Origin: Myxococcales bacterium
GTDB taxonomy: Bacteria > Myxococcota > Polyangia > Polyangiales > Polyangiaceae
Assembly: GCA_003151595.1 (NCBI GenBank)
Contig: PLXW01000052.1
Span: 1 to 64,000 of the forward strand
Direction: 5' to 3'
DNA length: 64,000 nt
This document shows positions 15,621 to 24,418 of this stretch, in pieces. Numbering within the stretch: position 1 is the first letter of the stretch; every line of letters starts with the position of its first letter. A program made the translations under genes and the position numbers. The notes under the pieces were generated by a model. The model was not told the DNA's origin. It was given only the letters and a program-made list of their open reading frames with translations, and ran no database searches.

Positions 15621-17105
15621 CTAGACCTCCCCGTACTTCGCGAACCACTGATTCCGAAACACCAGCCCCGGATCCCACTTCCGCTTCGCCGCGAAGAACT
15701 CGCGCGCGCGCGGGTACCCGCGAAGCAGCTGCGCGGGCGTCGCGTGCAGTCGGTACGGCAAGTACTGCCGGCCTCCCAGCGGAATCACCGCGTCGATGAG
15801 CTCCTGCGCGACGCCTTCGAGGCGACTGTCTTCCTCGGCCGTGCGCGCTTGATTGAAGAAAAGGACGAGCGCGAACATCGGGCCGTCGGCGTAGCGGAGG
15901 AAGGCGTCGTCGTCGCGGAGGACGTTGCGCACCGTGACGTTGAGCAGATCGACTCCGTGCTTCGGAATGATCTCGCGCATGCGCGCCAGGAATGCCGTGA
16001 AGGCCCGGGGCGGGACGAAATACTCCTGAAGGATGTCGGTGCGCGACGGGTCGTGGTTCTCGAAGAGAGCGACCGGCTCGTCGAGGATCTGATTGCGCGA
16101 GACCCGATCGCCCGCCTCACCGCCGAGCCGCGACTCGAGCTGCCACCGAAGCTCTTTCCCGTAGTCGCTCCCGACCGAGCCGCGGAAGACCGCGCGCGCG
16201 AGGCGCGAGGGTTTCGCGTCGGCGAGCGGTGGAATGCTCGTGCCCGAAGGCGCGTCGGCGCGGTACGCGGTGAGGAGCGCGGCGCGGAGGAAGCTTCGCG
16301 GGCTCACCGAGATTCGCCCGTAGGCCATGCCGGCCGCGGCGTCCGAGCGCACGTGCTCCACGAATGCATCGATGTACGCGTCGGCATCGACCTCCCATCG
16401 TCGCGCGCTGTAGAGCGCGCTGGCGACGGTGCGTAGCTCGACGTCGAGCACGAATCCAAAGAGGCCATAGCCACCCATAACGAGACCAAAGAGGTCGGCG
16501 TTCTCCGAGCGACTCGCGCGCAATACGCGACCATCGGCGAGCATGATGCGGAAGGCCTCGACGCTCGACGCGAGCGGCGGGCGATCGTGCTGCCACCCGT
16601 GCACGTTCGCGCCGAGGCTTCCGCCGATCGAGAACGAGCTGTATGCCTGCATGATCGCGACGGAGCGGCCGAGCGGATCGAGATAGGCGAGCACGTCCGA
16701 CCAGCGCGCGCCCGATTGCACGGTGAGGATCGAGTGCCCCTCGTCGATCCTCATGGCGCGCACTTGCGACGTGTTGATCACGATGCCGTGCGGGTACGAC
16801 GTCTGCCCGCCCATCGTGTGGCGCGCGCCGGCGATCGAGACGGCTCTCCCTTCGGCGCGTGCGTGCGCCAGGAGAGCGCCGAGCGCGTCTTCGGTACCCG
16901 CTGCCGGCAAGACGTGAGTGTCGACCGGCACCTCGTCGAGGCGGCTCGCGTCCTCCGCGAATCCAGCGCGCGCCGGCGGGATGGTGCCGTGATCGCGGAG
17001 CGCGGAGAGCGCGACGTGGCCTACGGGCCGTCCCAGGATCGCCGACGGTATACCGACGGCGAGCGCCGAGAGAGCGCGGCGACGCGTGAGGCGCGGGAGC
17101 TTCAT
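15621..17105 (-). CDS. Tat-exported FAD-linked oxidase (PCMH/VAO type)
   Basis: A 494-residue flavoprotein. Residues 7-13 (TRRRALS) form a twin-arginine motif followed by a hydrophobic stretch, so folded export is likely. The FAD-binding domain (about 65-245) contains VSIAGARHTMGGQ, with His 96 at a position that can carry covalent FAD in this superfamily, and FSIGGSLGANVHGW. The C-terminal substrate domain ends with ARQFFAAKRKWDPG-like RAREFFAAKRKWDPGLVF, typical of cytokinin-dehydrogenase/gulonolactone-oxidase relatives. It probably oxidises an alcohol or aldonolactone with O2 in the periplasm, but the substrate cannot be assigned. Divergent from the lipoprotein gene at 17215. Confidence 0.82.
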   Translation of the reverse strand: MKLPRLTRRRALSALAVGIPSAILGRPVGHVALSALRDHGTIPPARAGFAEDASRLDEVPVDTHVLPAAGTEDALGALLAHARAEGRAVSIAGARHTMGGQTSYPHGIVINTSQVRAMRIDEGHSILTVQSGARWSDVLAYLDPLGRSVAIMQAYSSFSIGGSLGANVHGWQHDRPPLASSVEAFRIMLADGRVLRASRSENADLFGLVMGGYGLFGFVLDVELRTVASALYSARRWEVDADAYIDAFVEHVRSDAAAGMAYGRISVSPRSFLRAALLTAYRADAPSGTSIPPLADAKPSRLARAVFRGSVGSDYGKELRWQLESRLGGEAGDRVSRNQILDEPVALFENHDPSRTDILQEYFVPPRAFTAFLARMREIIPKHGVDLLNVTVRNVLRDDDAFLRYADGPMFALVLFFNQARTAEEDSRLEGVAQELIDAVIPLGGRQYLPYRLHATPAQLLRGYPRAREFFAAKRKWDPGLVFRNQWFAKYGEV

Positions 17106-17214
17106 CAGGGACGTTCGGGTTCGAGTCTAGGACACCGATCGTCATCGGCTCTCGTGGATCACCGAGACCGCGATCGAGGGAAGTGTTCACCGAACCCACA
17201 CGTAGAACCCTCCC

Positions 17215-17910
17215 ATGACGACGCCGAAGAACCTCGCAGTGCTGGCCCTCGGCTTCGTCGTGGCCTGCAGCGGGGCGTCGAATCCGACCTTCGGCGGTGG
17301 CGACGGTCAGCCCGGCGGTTCGGGGTCGGGTGGATCGGGAAGCGGGAGCTCCTCGGGTTCGAGTAGCGGTAGCTCCTCGGGATCGAGCAGTGGCAGCTCG
17401 TCGGGTTCGAGCAGCAGTGGCAGCTCGTCGGGTTCGGGCAGCAGTGGCAGCTCCTCAGGATCGAGCAGCGGAAGCTCCTCGGGTTCGAGCAGTGGCAGCT
17501 CCTCGGGCTCGAGTAGCGGCAGCTCCTCAGGATCCAGCAGTGGCAGCTCCTCAGGATCGAGCAGCGGCGGCAATCACTCGTTCACGCTCGCCGACCTCGT
17601 CGGCGGGAAGTTCACGGGGGCAGTCCTCAGCTCCACCGGCTACTTCCAGTTCAGCGCCGGCGGGACTCAGTTCGCCTTCGTGGTCGGCAGTGAATCCGAT
17701 ACGGGGACCGTCGTGCTCGCGTCGTCGAACCCGGACAAGATCACGCTCACGGTGACAGGCTCGAACACCAGCCCTGCGCTCGACGTGATGACGTGCGGCG
17801 TGAGCCTCACCGGCGCGAGCCCTTCGCGCGTGCTGCACCTCGCCGGGTGCACGGGCGACTTCGATTCCGGTTTGTTCCCGACCGATCCGGCCAGCCTCAC
17901 GGAGAAGTGA
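17215..17910 (+). CDS. Lipoprotein with long (GSSS)n linker
   Basis: A 231-residue lipoprotein: short leader with lipobox VVAC (about residue 18), a 95-residue Gly/Ser linker made of GSSSGSSS repeats, and a C-terminal domain of about 110 residues (HSFTLADLVGGKFTG onward) that is beta-rich and has two cysteines. I do not recognise the domain. The flexible linker implies display at a distance from the membrane. The following terminator (17917-17949) marks it as a single-gene transcript. Confidence 0.65.
   Translation: MTTPKNLAVLALGFVVACSGASNPTFGGGDGQPGGSGSGGSGSGSSSGSSSGSSSGSSSGSSSGSSSSGSSSGSGSSGSSSGSSSGSSSGSSSGSSSGSSSGSSSGSSSGSSSGSSSGGNHSFTLADLVGGKFTGAVLSSTGYFQFSAGGTQFAFVVGSESDTGTVVLASSNPDKITLTVTGSNTSPALDVMTCGVSLTGASPSRVLHLAGCTGDFDSGLFPTDPASLTEK
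17339..17572 (+). repeat. In-gene 12/24-bp Ser/Gly-coding repeat
   Basis: About nineteen degenerate 12-bp units of the type GGCAGCTCCTCG encode the (GSSS)n linker. Pairs form a 24-bp higher-order period. Three-base irregularities near 17410 and 17435 keep the frame, so length change by slippage is tolerated. Confidence 0.8.
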
Positions 17911-17916
17911 GGAGAG

Positions 17917-17949
17917 AGCCCCCCGTTCTCGGAGAGAACGTCGGGGGCT
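17917..17949 (+). terminator. Rho-independent-type terminator
   Basis: AGCCCCCCGTTCTC (17917-17930) pairs with GAGAACGTCGGGGGCT (17934-17949) with a short loop, followed by TTCTCG. It begins seven bases after the SGSS-lipoprotein stop codon. It is the strongest terminator-like structure in the window. Confidence 0.7.
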
Positions 17950-17998
17950 TTCTCGTGCTGAACGTCTCGGGCTCGCGTCGCGTCGGTCGAACCCGGTG

Positions 17999-18052
17999 AC
18001 GCAGTCAGCCACGCGCAACGCGCGCGACATAATGCGGAAACACGCAGTCAGC
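17999..18052. promoter_or_regulatory. Pair of 11-bp direct repeats upstream of amtB
   Basis: ACGCAGTCAGC occurs at 17999-18009 and again at 18042-18052, 43 bp apart centre to centre (about four helical turns), just upstream of the ammonium transporter start at 18079. The spacing would place two bound proteins on the same DNA face. I do not recognise the motif and see no clear sigma-54 promoter. Confidence 0.4.
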
Positions 18053-18078
18053 TAGGTCAATGGACGCGAGGTGACCTC

Positions 18079-19530
18079 ATGGCTGATCCGACGACCGCGG
18101 AGCTGATGAAACAAATCGCCGACACCCAGACGGCGATCAATTTCGTATGGACGCTGGTCGGCGGATTTCTCGTGATGTTCATGCAGTCGGGTTTTGCGTT
18201 GCTCGAGACCGGGCTGACGCGTGCGAAGAACGCCGTGCACACGATGGGGATGAACCTCTTCGTCTACGCGATCGGTGCGCTCGGGTTCTGGGCCGTCGGT
18301 TTCGCATTGCAGATGGGCGGCGTCGGCGCACTTTCGACGCTCGGAGGCGACGGAACGCTCTCGCACGAGATCGCCGTACACCTCGCGGGCAAGGACTTCG
18401 GGCTCATCGGCGCGAAGGGTTTCTTCCTCGCCGGGGCGAGCTTCACGCCGGCCGTGGCGACGATCTTCCTCTTCCAGATGGTGTTCATGGACACCGCCGC
18501 GACCATCCCGACCGGCGCGCTCGCAGAGCGCTGGAAGTTCACGTCGTTCGTGCTCTTCAGCGTGGTCGTCTCGACGATCATCTACCCGGTTTACGCGAAC
18601 TGGGTCTGGGGCGGCGGGTGGCTCTCCACGCTCGGCAAGAGCTTCGGGCTCGGGCACGGCCACGTCGACTTCGCCGGCAGCTCCGTCGTTCACCTCACGG
18701 GCGGCGTGATGGCCTTCGTCGGAGCCAAATATGTCGGCCCGCGTTCGGGCAAGTACGGTGCGGACGGCTCGGTCCGCCCCATCCCCGGCCACAACATCCC
18801 GATGGTCGTGCTCGGGACGCTGATCCTCGCGTTCGGGTGGTTCGGGTTCAACGCGGGCTCGACCCTGGCTGGAACCGACGCGCAGATCGGCATCATCGCC
18901 ACGAACACGATGCTGGCGTCGGCCGCAGGTGCCATCGGCGCGTACGTCTTCGTGGTGCGCAGCTACGGCAAGCCGGACGTCACGATGATCTGCAACGGCC
19001 TCCTCGCCGGGCTCGTCGCCATCACCGCGCCGTGCGCGTTCGTGACGGCGCCGGCCGCGGTGCTCATCGGCGCCATCGCCGGCGTGCTCGTCGTCATCGT
19101 GGCGGTGTTCGTCGAGCACACGCTCAAGATCGACGATCCGGTGGGCGCCATCGCCGTGCACGGGGCGAACGGCATCTGGGGAGTCCTGGCGCTCGGCCTC
19201 TTCGCGAACGGCACCTATGGCGACGGCCTCAACGGCGTCGACGGCAAGGTCCGCGGCCTCTTCTACGGGGACGCTTCGCAGCTCGTCGCGCAATCGTTCG
19301 GCGTGCTCGCGAATCTCATCTACGTCGGCAGCCTCACGCTCCTCGCGCTCTACGTCATCGGCAAGACGGTCGGGAACCGCGCGGCCGTGGAGGACGAGCT
19401 CATCGGCCTCGACGAGTCCGAGATCGGAATACGGGGCTATGCGGCCGACGGAGGCACCGGAGTGCCCGCAGAAGAGCGGGCGAACGCGGAGACGGTGCAG
19501 GTGCCTGCCATCGCCGGGCAACTCGGGTAG
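18079..19530 (+). CDS. amtB: Ammonium transporter Amt
   Basis: A 483-residue integral membrane protein with the full Amt/Mep/Rh fold (about eleven helices). It moves ammonium/ammonia across the inner membrane. Key features: the signature VDFAGSSVVHLTGG with Asp 197 and first pore His 205, and AVHGANGIWG with second pore His 361. GAGGTG lies about nine bases before the ATG. The C-terminal cytoplasmic tail is about 55 residues. No glnK/PII gene is adjacent, although amtB is usually paired with one, so control must come from elsewhere. It converges with the lipoprotein gene at 19554. Confidence 0.95.
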   Translation: MADPTTAELMKQIADTQTAINFVWTLVGGFLVMFMQSGFALLETGLTRAKNAVHTMGMNLFVYAIGALGFWAVGFALQMGGVGALSTLGGDGTLSHEIAVHLAGKDFGLIGAKGFFLAGASFTPAVATIFLFQMVFMDTAATIPTGALAERWKFTSFVLFSVVVSTIIYPVYANWVWGGGWLSTLGKSFGLGHGHVDFAGSSVVHLTGGVMAFVGAKYVGPRSGKYGADGSVRPIPGHNIPMVVLGTLILAFGWFGFNAGSTLAGTDAQIGIIATNTMLASAAGAIGAYVFVVRSYGKPDVTMICNGLLAGLVAITAPCAFVTAPAAVLIGAIAGVLVVIVAVFVEHTLKIDDPVGAIAVHGANGIWGVLALGLFANGTYGDGLNGVDGKVRGLFYGDASQLVAQSFGVLANLIYVGSLTLLALYVIGKTVGNRAAVEDELIGLDESEIGIRGYAADGGTGVPAEERANAETVQVPAIAGQLG

Positions 19531-19553
19531 CGCGAGGCGCGTGTCTTCGGGCG

Positions 19554-20075
19554 CTACGGCGCCGCGATGAACGCTTGCGCGCGCGCGAGGATCTCCTTCG
19601 CCTCGGGGAGGTCCTCGCCGTCGAGCGTGACGATGAAGCTGCCGTCATCCGAACGAACGTCGATCTTCACCCATCCGTCGGGGAGCCAGTACGGCTCGTT
19701 CGGCGGCCGCTCGACGCGACCCAGCGCGAGGCGCGCGGATCGACACGAGAGAGCGCGCACCATGAGCTCCGCCGTCATGCCGGGGAGAGGGCGAAGATGG
19801 AGCTCCGCGCCGTGGAGCCGAGGCTCACGGTTGCTGCCGGTCTGTACGTAGTAATAGAGGGGTGCCACGCTCTCCACGACCTCTGCACCGAAGAGGCGCG
19901 GGTCGATCGCCTGCGAATCGCATCGTCTGTGCTCTTGCTGCGCCGCCTCGTGAATGCGATCCGTTCGCGCGGGCGCGGGGAGAATGCCGTACATGCCCTG
20001 GCAACCCGCAGTGAAGAGCGCGGAATGCAGAGCGAGGAGCGAGAACGCCGCGCGCCCGCGAACGATGAGGGTCAT
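19554..20075 (-). CDS. Lipoprotein, last gene of porin operon
   Basis: A 173-residue lipoprotein: leader MTLIVRGRAAFSLLALHSALF with lipobox TAGC. The mature part has no domain I recognise. It ends with a run of strands and a helix (VKIDVRSDDGSFIVTLDGEDLPEAK). It lies 26 bp downstream of the porin gene and on the same strand, so it is probably co-transcribed and may assist the porin at the outer membrane. The Shine-Dalgarno is weak. Confidence 0.6.
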   Translation of the reverse strand: MTLIVRGRAAFSLLALHSALFTAGCQGMYGILPAPARTDRIHEAAQQEHRRCDSQAIDPRLFGAEVVESVAPLYYYVQTGSNREPRLHGAELHLRPLPGMTAELMVRALSCRSARLALGRVERPPNEPYWLPDGWVKIDVRSDDGSFIVTLDGEDLPEAKEILARAQAFIAAP

Positions 20076-20101
20076 AGGCAACTTCGGGTGCTCCGCCTCG
20101 C

Positions 20102-21643
20102 TCAGAATCGGACGAGCAACGCGACGATGACCCGCGTGTCGCCTTTGACCAGATCGGGCGTCCATCCCTTGGGCGTGGTCGTCGTCGTGTAGCCGTCGGG
20201 AGACGTCACGCCGCCGTGACCCGCGAAGTACGGCACGCTCGCCTGGCGATGGTTGAACTCGATGTCCCAAGTCGTGTGCTCGTCGGGCATGTATTGAAAG
20301 CCCGACTCATAGTCGAACGCGTCGAAGCTCGTGCCCGGAACCAGGGGAAATGGGTCGCTCGCGGGCGCCACGTTGAGCGGCTGCGAAACCGGCGAAGCGT
20401 TCCCGCTCGGCGCGAGGACGAGGTAGCGACCGGGGTTGTGCATCATGCCGCCTCCGGCCGTCCACGCGAGGTGCCCGCCGAAAAACCACAGCCGATTGTA
20501 GACCATCCAGCTCGCGAACTGTTGCGTGCAGGGCGTCGCTGACGAACAGGTGCCCATCGTCCCCTTCCCACCCCAGGGCACGACGCCGCCTCCACTCTCA
20601 CCGCCGAAGTCAGCCGTCAGTGAGAACGCCGCCCTCGTGAAGATCGAGTCGACCACCTGGCTCTGGAAGTACCGCGCCTCGACGCTGTTGTCGGTGTGGA
20701 AGCGCATCCTACCCGGAGTGTCCTGGGTGTCCCAGCCGACGTAGTCGTTCGAATTGAACGCGAACCATTCGACCGGCCGCCACATGACCTGCGCGCCGAA
20801 ACCCGGCATCTCGTTGAACTTGCCGTAGGACTGCCAGCCGTTGATGAGCCACGGCTCGATCTTCAGCTTGTCGCTCGGAAAGATCTGCAGCCTCATCCCA
20901 TTGAAGAACCATGGAGTGTTGTCCGACGTGAACGACGGCAAGTACATCCAGTTCTCGAAGTTGTCGTACGAGAACAAGCCGACGTACGACATGAAGATGC
21001 CGGCATCGAGGTTGATGCCGTGGAGGGCGTCCCAGTGATAGCCGCCGTTGACCTCGCTGACGTAGCGGAGCGCGGTCTGGAGATCGAACTGACCGCGGTT
21101 CGTGCTGACATCGTTGCGCGGCACGATGGTGGACCGCAGCCCGAATTGCGTCATCAACCGCGCGCGCGCGTGGCCGACGTGGAAGTCGCCTCCGAAGCCG
21201 CAAAACGCGAGGGTGGCTTCATTGTTGCGCGAGAGCGCCGTCGAGCCGACGACCGTGTGGTCGATGGGGTTCGCGGCCGAAGCCGTGTAGTTCACGTCGA
21301 GGAGGAAGCTTCCGGTGAACGCCGGCGTGTCGAGTACGGCCTTACTCTGACGGTTCGCGCCGTTGAGCCACGTGAAGTCGCCGAAGGCGAACGGTTCGCT
21401 CGCCTTCTCTGGAGCCTCGTCGGAGAGGATCGGTTCGATCGGAGTCGGCACCGGCGGAGGAGGCGCCGCATTCGCCGGTGCGGGGGGCGCGACCGGTGCC
21501 GCAAGCGGCGGCGTCACCTGCACGGCAGGAGCGGGCTGTGATGGGGCGAGAGCCGGCTCGCCCTGTGCCCCGGCGAGGGTGGGCACGAAGAGGGTGCAAG
21601 CGAGCGCGCCAAAGAACGGAATGCGAGTTGATAGTATGGACAT
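20102..21643 (-). CDS. Outer-membrane beta-barrel porin (BBP2/OmpL-like)
   Basis: A 513-residue protein from the ATG at 21643. It has a signal peptide ending AGAQ, a Pro/Ala-rich segment, then a long barrel region with alternating aromatic strands (FAFGDFTWLNG, GSFLLDVNYTASA, YHWDALHGINLDAGIFMSYVG) and a terminal Phe (VIVALLVRF), the usual outer-membrane-insertion signal. Overall pattern fits the putative beta-barrel porin-2 family (PF07642). The solute is unknown. A start at 21661 overlaps the upstream stop (ATGA), but AGGAG lies seven bases before 21643, so either start could be used with coupling to the upstream gene. Confidence 0.8.
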   Translation of the reverse strand: MSILSTRIPFFGALACTLFVPTLAGAQGEPALAPSQPAPAVQVTPPLAAPVAPPAPANAAPPPPVPTPIEPILSDEAPEKASEPFAFGDFTWLNGANRQSKAVLDTPAFTGSFLLDVNYTASAANPIDHTVVGSTALSRNNEATLAFCGFGGDFHVGHARARLMTQFGLRSTIVPRNDVSTNRGQFDLQTALRYVSEVNGGYHWDALHGINLDAGIFMSYVGLFSYDNFENWMYLPSFTSDNTPWFFNGMRLQIFPSDKLKIEPWLINGWQSYGKFNEMPGFGAQVMWRPVEWFAFNSNDYVGWDTQDTPGRMRFHTDNSVEARYFQSQVVDSIFTRAAFSLTADFGGESGGGVVPWGGKGTMGTCSSATPCTQQFASWMVYNRLWFFGGHLAWTAGGGMMHNPGRYLVLAPSGNASPVSQPLNVAPASDPFPLVPGTSFDAFDYESGFQYMPDEHTTWDIEFNHRQASVPYFAGHGGVTSPDGYTTTTTPKGWTPDLVKGDTRVIVALLVRF

Positions 21644-21657
21644 GGGAGGACTCCTGT

Positions 21658-22068
21658 TCATCCAGCCGTCGCGTCGGTTGGCACATCACTCCCGGCGTCG
21701 TCGGTCCCCGCGTCTTCCCATGGGCCTCCGTCGAGCGACTGGACGGTGCAGGCGCATGCGGCACCGGGATGGGCCAGGCATTCACAATTGGGGTCGGAGT
21801 ACGGCGGCTGCGCCGGACAGCAGACGGCGATCACGCACGTCGGCGGCACCGTGCAGGCGAGCCCCGAGTTGCATTCGTCCTCGTTGTAGGCGGCACCGCT
21901 CGGCGAGGTCGCCGCCGAGGTCTCTACGAGGGCGGGATTGCAACGGTCGCCTTGCGCGCCCTGGTGGCACGCGGCGAGTCCCGCCGTCGCGGCCAATGCT
22001 AGAGCAGCGGCTCGAGGGAACCAGAGCTGCACCGCGTCGAAGCCGAAGCAAAATCGAATCGGTCTCAT
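21658..22068 (-). CDS. Small Cys-rich lipoprotein, first gene of porin operon
   Basis: A 136-residue lipoprotein. The leader ends TAGLAAC. The mature part has about ten cysteines, including the cluster PTCVIAVCCPAQPP and CECLAHPGAACACT, and an Asp/Thr/Ala-rich tail. Purine-rich GAGAGGAAAA about seven bases upstream supports the start at 22068. Its stop overlaps the alternative porin start, so the two are translationally linked. Function unknown. Confidence 0.65.
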   Translation of the reverse strand: MRPIRFCFGFDAVQLWFPRAAALALAATAGLAACHQGAQGDRCNPALVETSAATSPSGAAYNEDECNSGLACTVPPTCVIAVCCPAQPPYSDPNCECLAHPGAACACTVQSLDGGPWEDAGTDDAGSDVPTDATAG

Positions 22069-22449
22069 TGGGGTTTTCCTCTCTGGGTTTCGCGGAGCAC
22101 GCAGGGCGCACGTGGGCCTTCCGCGCGCCTCGAGTCGGCGCACGCGATCAGAGCCTCGCGGCCGCTCAGGCGCCGCGGGCGATGCGAGCGAGGGCGACGC
22201 GTGAGGCGTCGACCCTCGGATCTCTGCGCCGCGTTCTCATTCGTCGAACGCGGCGAGCGACGGTCTCACCGGAGCGGGGGGATGAATGCGCGGTTGCTCG
22301 AGCCTGGCGAGTCCCTCCCACGCGGATGACTCTGCATCGCCGAACGTTTCCGCTCCGTGTCGGAGCGATATCAAATGACGCAATAAGCTATCTCAATTGC
22401 GGCTCAAATACGGCAAATGCCGCGGCGTGTTGGGGTCTCCCTTTGCCCA
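22069..22449. other. Intergenic region upstream of porin operon
   Basis: About 380 bp with no convincing gene. Its downstream half contains the most AT-rich stretch in this part of the window (around 22370-22410, TATCAAATGACGCAATAAG) and a small CGGCAAATGCCG hairpin at about 22413. It should hold the promoter for the operon running leftwards from 22068. Confidence 0.4.
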
Positions 22450-23868
22450 TCATGGTGCAATGCGTAATGATTCGGCCGCATCGCCCAGACCAAACACCCG
22501 CATCGATGCCGTCTTCCCGCGGGCAGTCATCGGCGCGAGCTCCCGCAAGCCTTTGGCGTCGCCGAGTCGCTCGGCCGTTTCCGCGGACACGAGGAGCGGC
22601 GTGCCCGCCTCTTTCGTCAACCCCTCGAGCCTGGACGCCGTGTTCACCGCGTCACCGATGACCGTGAACTCGAGCCGCCGTCCCGGTGCGCCGATATTGC
22701 CCGCGACCACCGGACCGGTATGAACCCCCACGCCCATCCTCAGCGCGAGCTCCCCACGTCGCGCGCGGTGCGCGTTGAGTGACTCGAGCGCGCGAAACAT
22801 CGCCTGCGCGCAATCGACGGCACGCTTCGCCCCTTCGTCCCCTCCCGGGTTCGCCGTCGCTCCGCGCTCGGTCGCTCGCTCCAGGCCAAACACGACGAGA
22901 ATGCCGTCGCCGATGAACTTGTCGAGCATGCCGTCGTGCGCATCGATCTGCTCGAGCATCGATCCATGAAACTCGTTGAGCTGGCGCACGACCTCGTCAG
23001 GCGACAGCGACTCGCTCATCGCCGTGAATCCGCGAAGGTCGGCCGACAGGAGGGTCACCGTGAGGAGTTGGCCTCCGAGCGACAGCGCCGCGTCGGGGTG
23101 ATCGCGCATCACGCGCTCGACCGCCGCGGGCGAGAGGTACCGGCGCAGGAGCTGCAGCCGCGCGAAGTTGTCGAGCGTGCGCCTCCCCTGCCTCGCCGCC
23201 GCCACGCCTACGCCCCCCATGATCCAGAAGATGAGCGCCATCGCGATCTGCGCGTCCTGAAAGCCCTCGATCGGGACCAGCACGAGCGGCACGAGAAGCG
23301 ACGCGATCACGGAGCCTACGACCGACGCGAGGGCGTCGCCGCGCAGCGCGTTCAGCATCAGGATGAGGCCCGTGCTCGCCCCCAAGATATGGCTCGCGAA
23401 CCTCGGCCCTTCGGCACGCATCTCGGGGCTCCCGAAGATGTTGACCACGACGAACGTGAGCGCCGACAGAGCGAGGTCGAGCGCGAGCGAGAGCTGGATG
23501 AGCCATGGACGCGCGCCGACGCGCACGACGATCGTTCGCAGGATGAGCGCGTAGACGACGGCAACTGCAAAGCAGACCGTCGGCGTGATCGTCCTCGCGT
23601 CCCCGCGCGCGACGTGCACCGCGTTGACGACGAGTGTGATTACGACCGCGGCGGCAAACGCCCACACGCGATAGCGCGCGATCCGATTTTCGACCTCGTC
23701 ACGCGCGACGCGGAGGGTTTGATCGATCTCTACTGCAGCTGCGGACCGCGGAAGCACGGCTCGAAGATACCGCGCCTCCGCAGCCTTCGGGTCATCGGCG
23801 CTTGCCGAGCGACCCATCCAGCCCGCGCGGTGGGGTAGCGGACCGCGGACCGGCCGCCACCCCATCAC
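22450..23868 (-). CDS. Membrane-bound class III adenylyl cyclase
   Basis: A 472-residue protein. About six membrane helices lie between residues 67 and 225. A short linker leads to a class III cyclase domain (about 265-450). Metal-binding Asp 277 (SADLRGFT) and Asp 321 (GDGILVVFG) are present. Substrate-specifying Lys 317 and Asp 406 (FTVIGDAVNTASRLEG) indicate ATP, and Asn 409 and Arg 413 complete the transition-state site. It should make cAMP as a homodimer. The membrane part resembles the six-helix modules seen in many bacterial cyclases and may sense a signal. It lies ten bases upstream (same strand) of nothing coding closely related; the VOC gene ends just before it. Confidence 0.9.
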   Translation of the reverse strand: MMGWRPVRGPLPHRAGWMGRSASADDPKAAEARYLRAVLPRSAAAVEIDQTLRVARDEVENRIARYRVWAFAAAVVITLVVNAVHVARGDARTITPTVCFAVAVVYALILRTIVVRVGARPWLIQLSLALDLALSALTFVVVNIFGSPEMRAEGPRFASHILGASTGLILMLNALRGDALASVVGSVIASLLVPLVLVPIEGFQDAQIAMALIFWIMGGVGVAAARQGRRTLDNFARLQLLRRYLSPAAVERVMRDHPDAALSLGGQLLTVTLLSADLRGFTAMSESLSPDEVVRQLNEFHGSMLEQIDAHDGMLDKFIGDGILVVFGLERATERGATANPGGDEGAKRAVDCAQAMFRALESLNAHRARRGELALRMGVGVHTGPVVAGNIGAPGRRLEFTVIGDAVNTASRLEGLTKEAGTPLLVSAETAERLGDAKGLRELAPMTARGKTASMRVFGLGDAAESLRIAP

Positions 23869-23878
23869 GCTCCGCGAC

Positions 23879-24337
23879 TCACTTCTTCATGCCGGCGACG
23901 AACTCGTCCTGCGCCTTCTTCATCTCCGCCGGCGAGAGATCTTTGATGTGCTTGGCGAACGTCCACTCGTTGCCCCACTTGTCGACGACCGTCCCCATCC
24001 GGTCGCCCCAGAACATGTCGGCGATGGGCATCTTCACCTTCATGCCGGCATCGACCGCGCGCTTGTAGGCGCCATCGACATCCGCCATGTAGACCCAGAG
24101 CCGCGAGACGCTCGCCCCTGCGCCCATCTCGGGAGCCGTGTCGTTGCAGAAGAGGACCGAGTTTCCGATGCGAAACTCCGCGTGCCAGATCTTCTTCCCG
24201 GTGGGGTCGGGCGCACGCATCATTTCTTCGGCGCCGAGCGCCTTCTTGTAGAACTCGAGAGCCTCGGCACACCCTTCGATGGTCATCGACGGCGTGACGG
24301 TGTGGAGCCCTTCCGGAATCGGTTTGACGTTGCTCAT
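23879..24337 (-). CDS. VOC/glyoxalase-fold protein, PhnB-like
   Basis: A 152-residue soluble protein of the vicinal-oxygen-chelate superfamily, PhnB/COG2764 type. Diagnostic parts are TPSMTIEGCAEALEFYKKALGAEEMMR at the N-terminus, HAEFRIGNSVLFCNDT in the middle and MFWGDRMGTVVDKWGNEWTFAKH near the end. A short Lys-rich tail follows. Many members have no known reaction. It lies upstream of the cyclase on the same strand (gap ten bases), so the two may be co-transcribed. Confidence 0.85.
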   Translation of the reverse strand: MSNVKPIPEGLHTVTPSMTIEGCAEALEFYKKALGAEEMMRAPDPTGKKIWHAEFRIGNSVLFCNDTAPEMGAGASVSRLWVYMADVDGAYKRAVDAGMKVKMPIADMFWGDRMGTVVDKWGNEWTFAKHIKDLSPAEMKKAQDEFVAGMKK

Positions 24338-24418
24338 GGGTCGTTTCCTCCGTGGCGTGGAGGGACGGCGTATCGCCGTCTGGTGAGGCGATCAAGCTGT
24401 GCCTCGAAAGGAGGCCCG

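Noticed and set aside
17109..17130. GGTTCGAGTC, resembling a tRNA T-arm
   Set aside because: No acceptor stem or anticodon arm can be formed at the right distance. The needed 5' part would lie inside the FAD-oxidase coding sequence.
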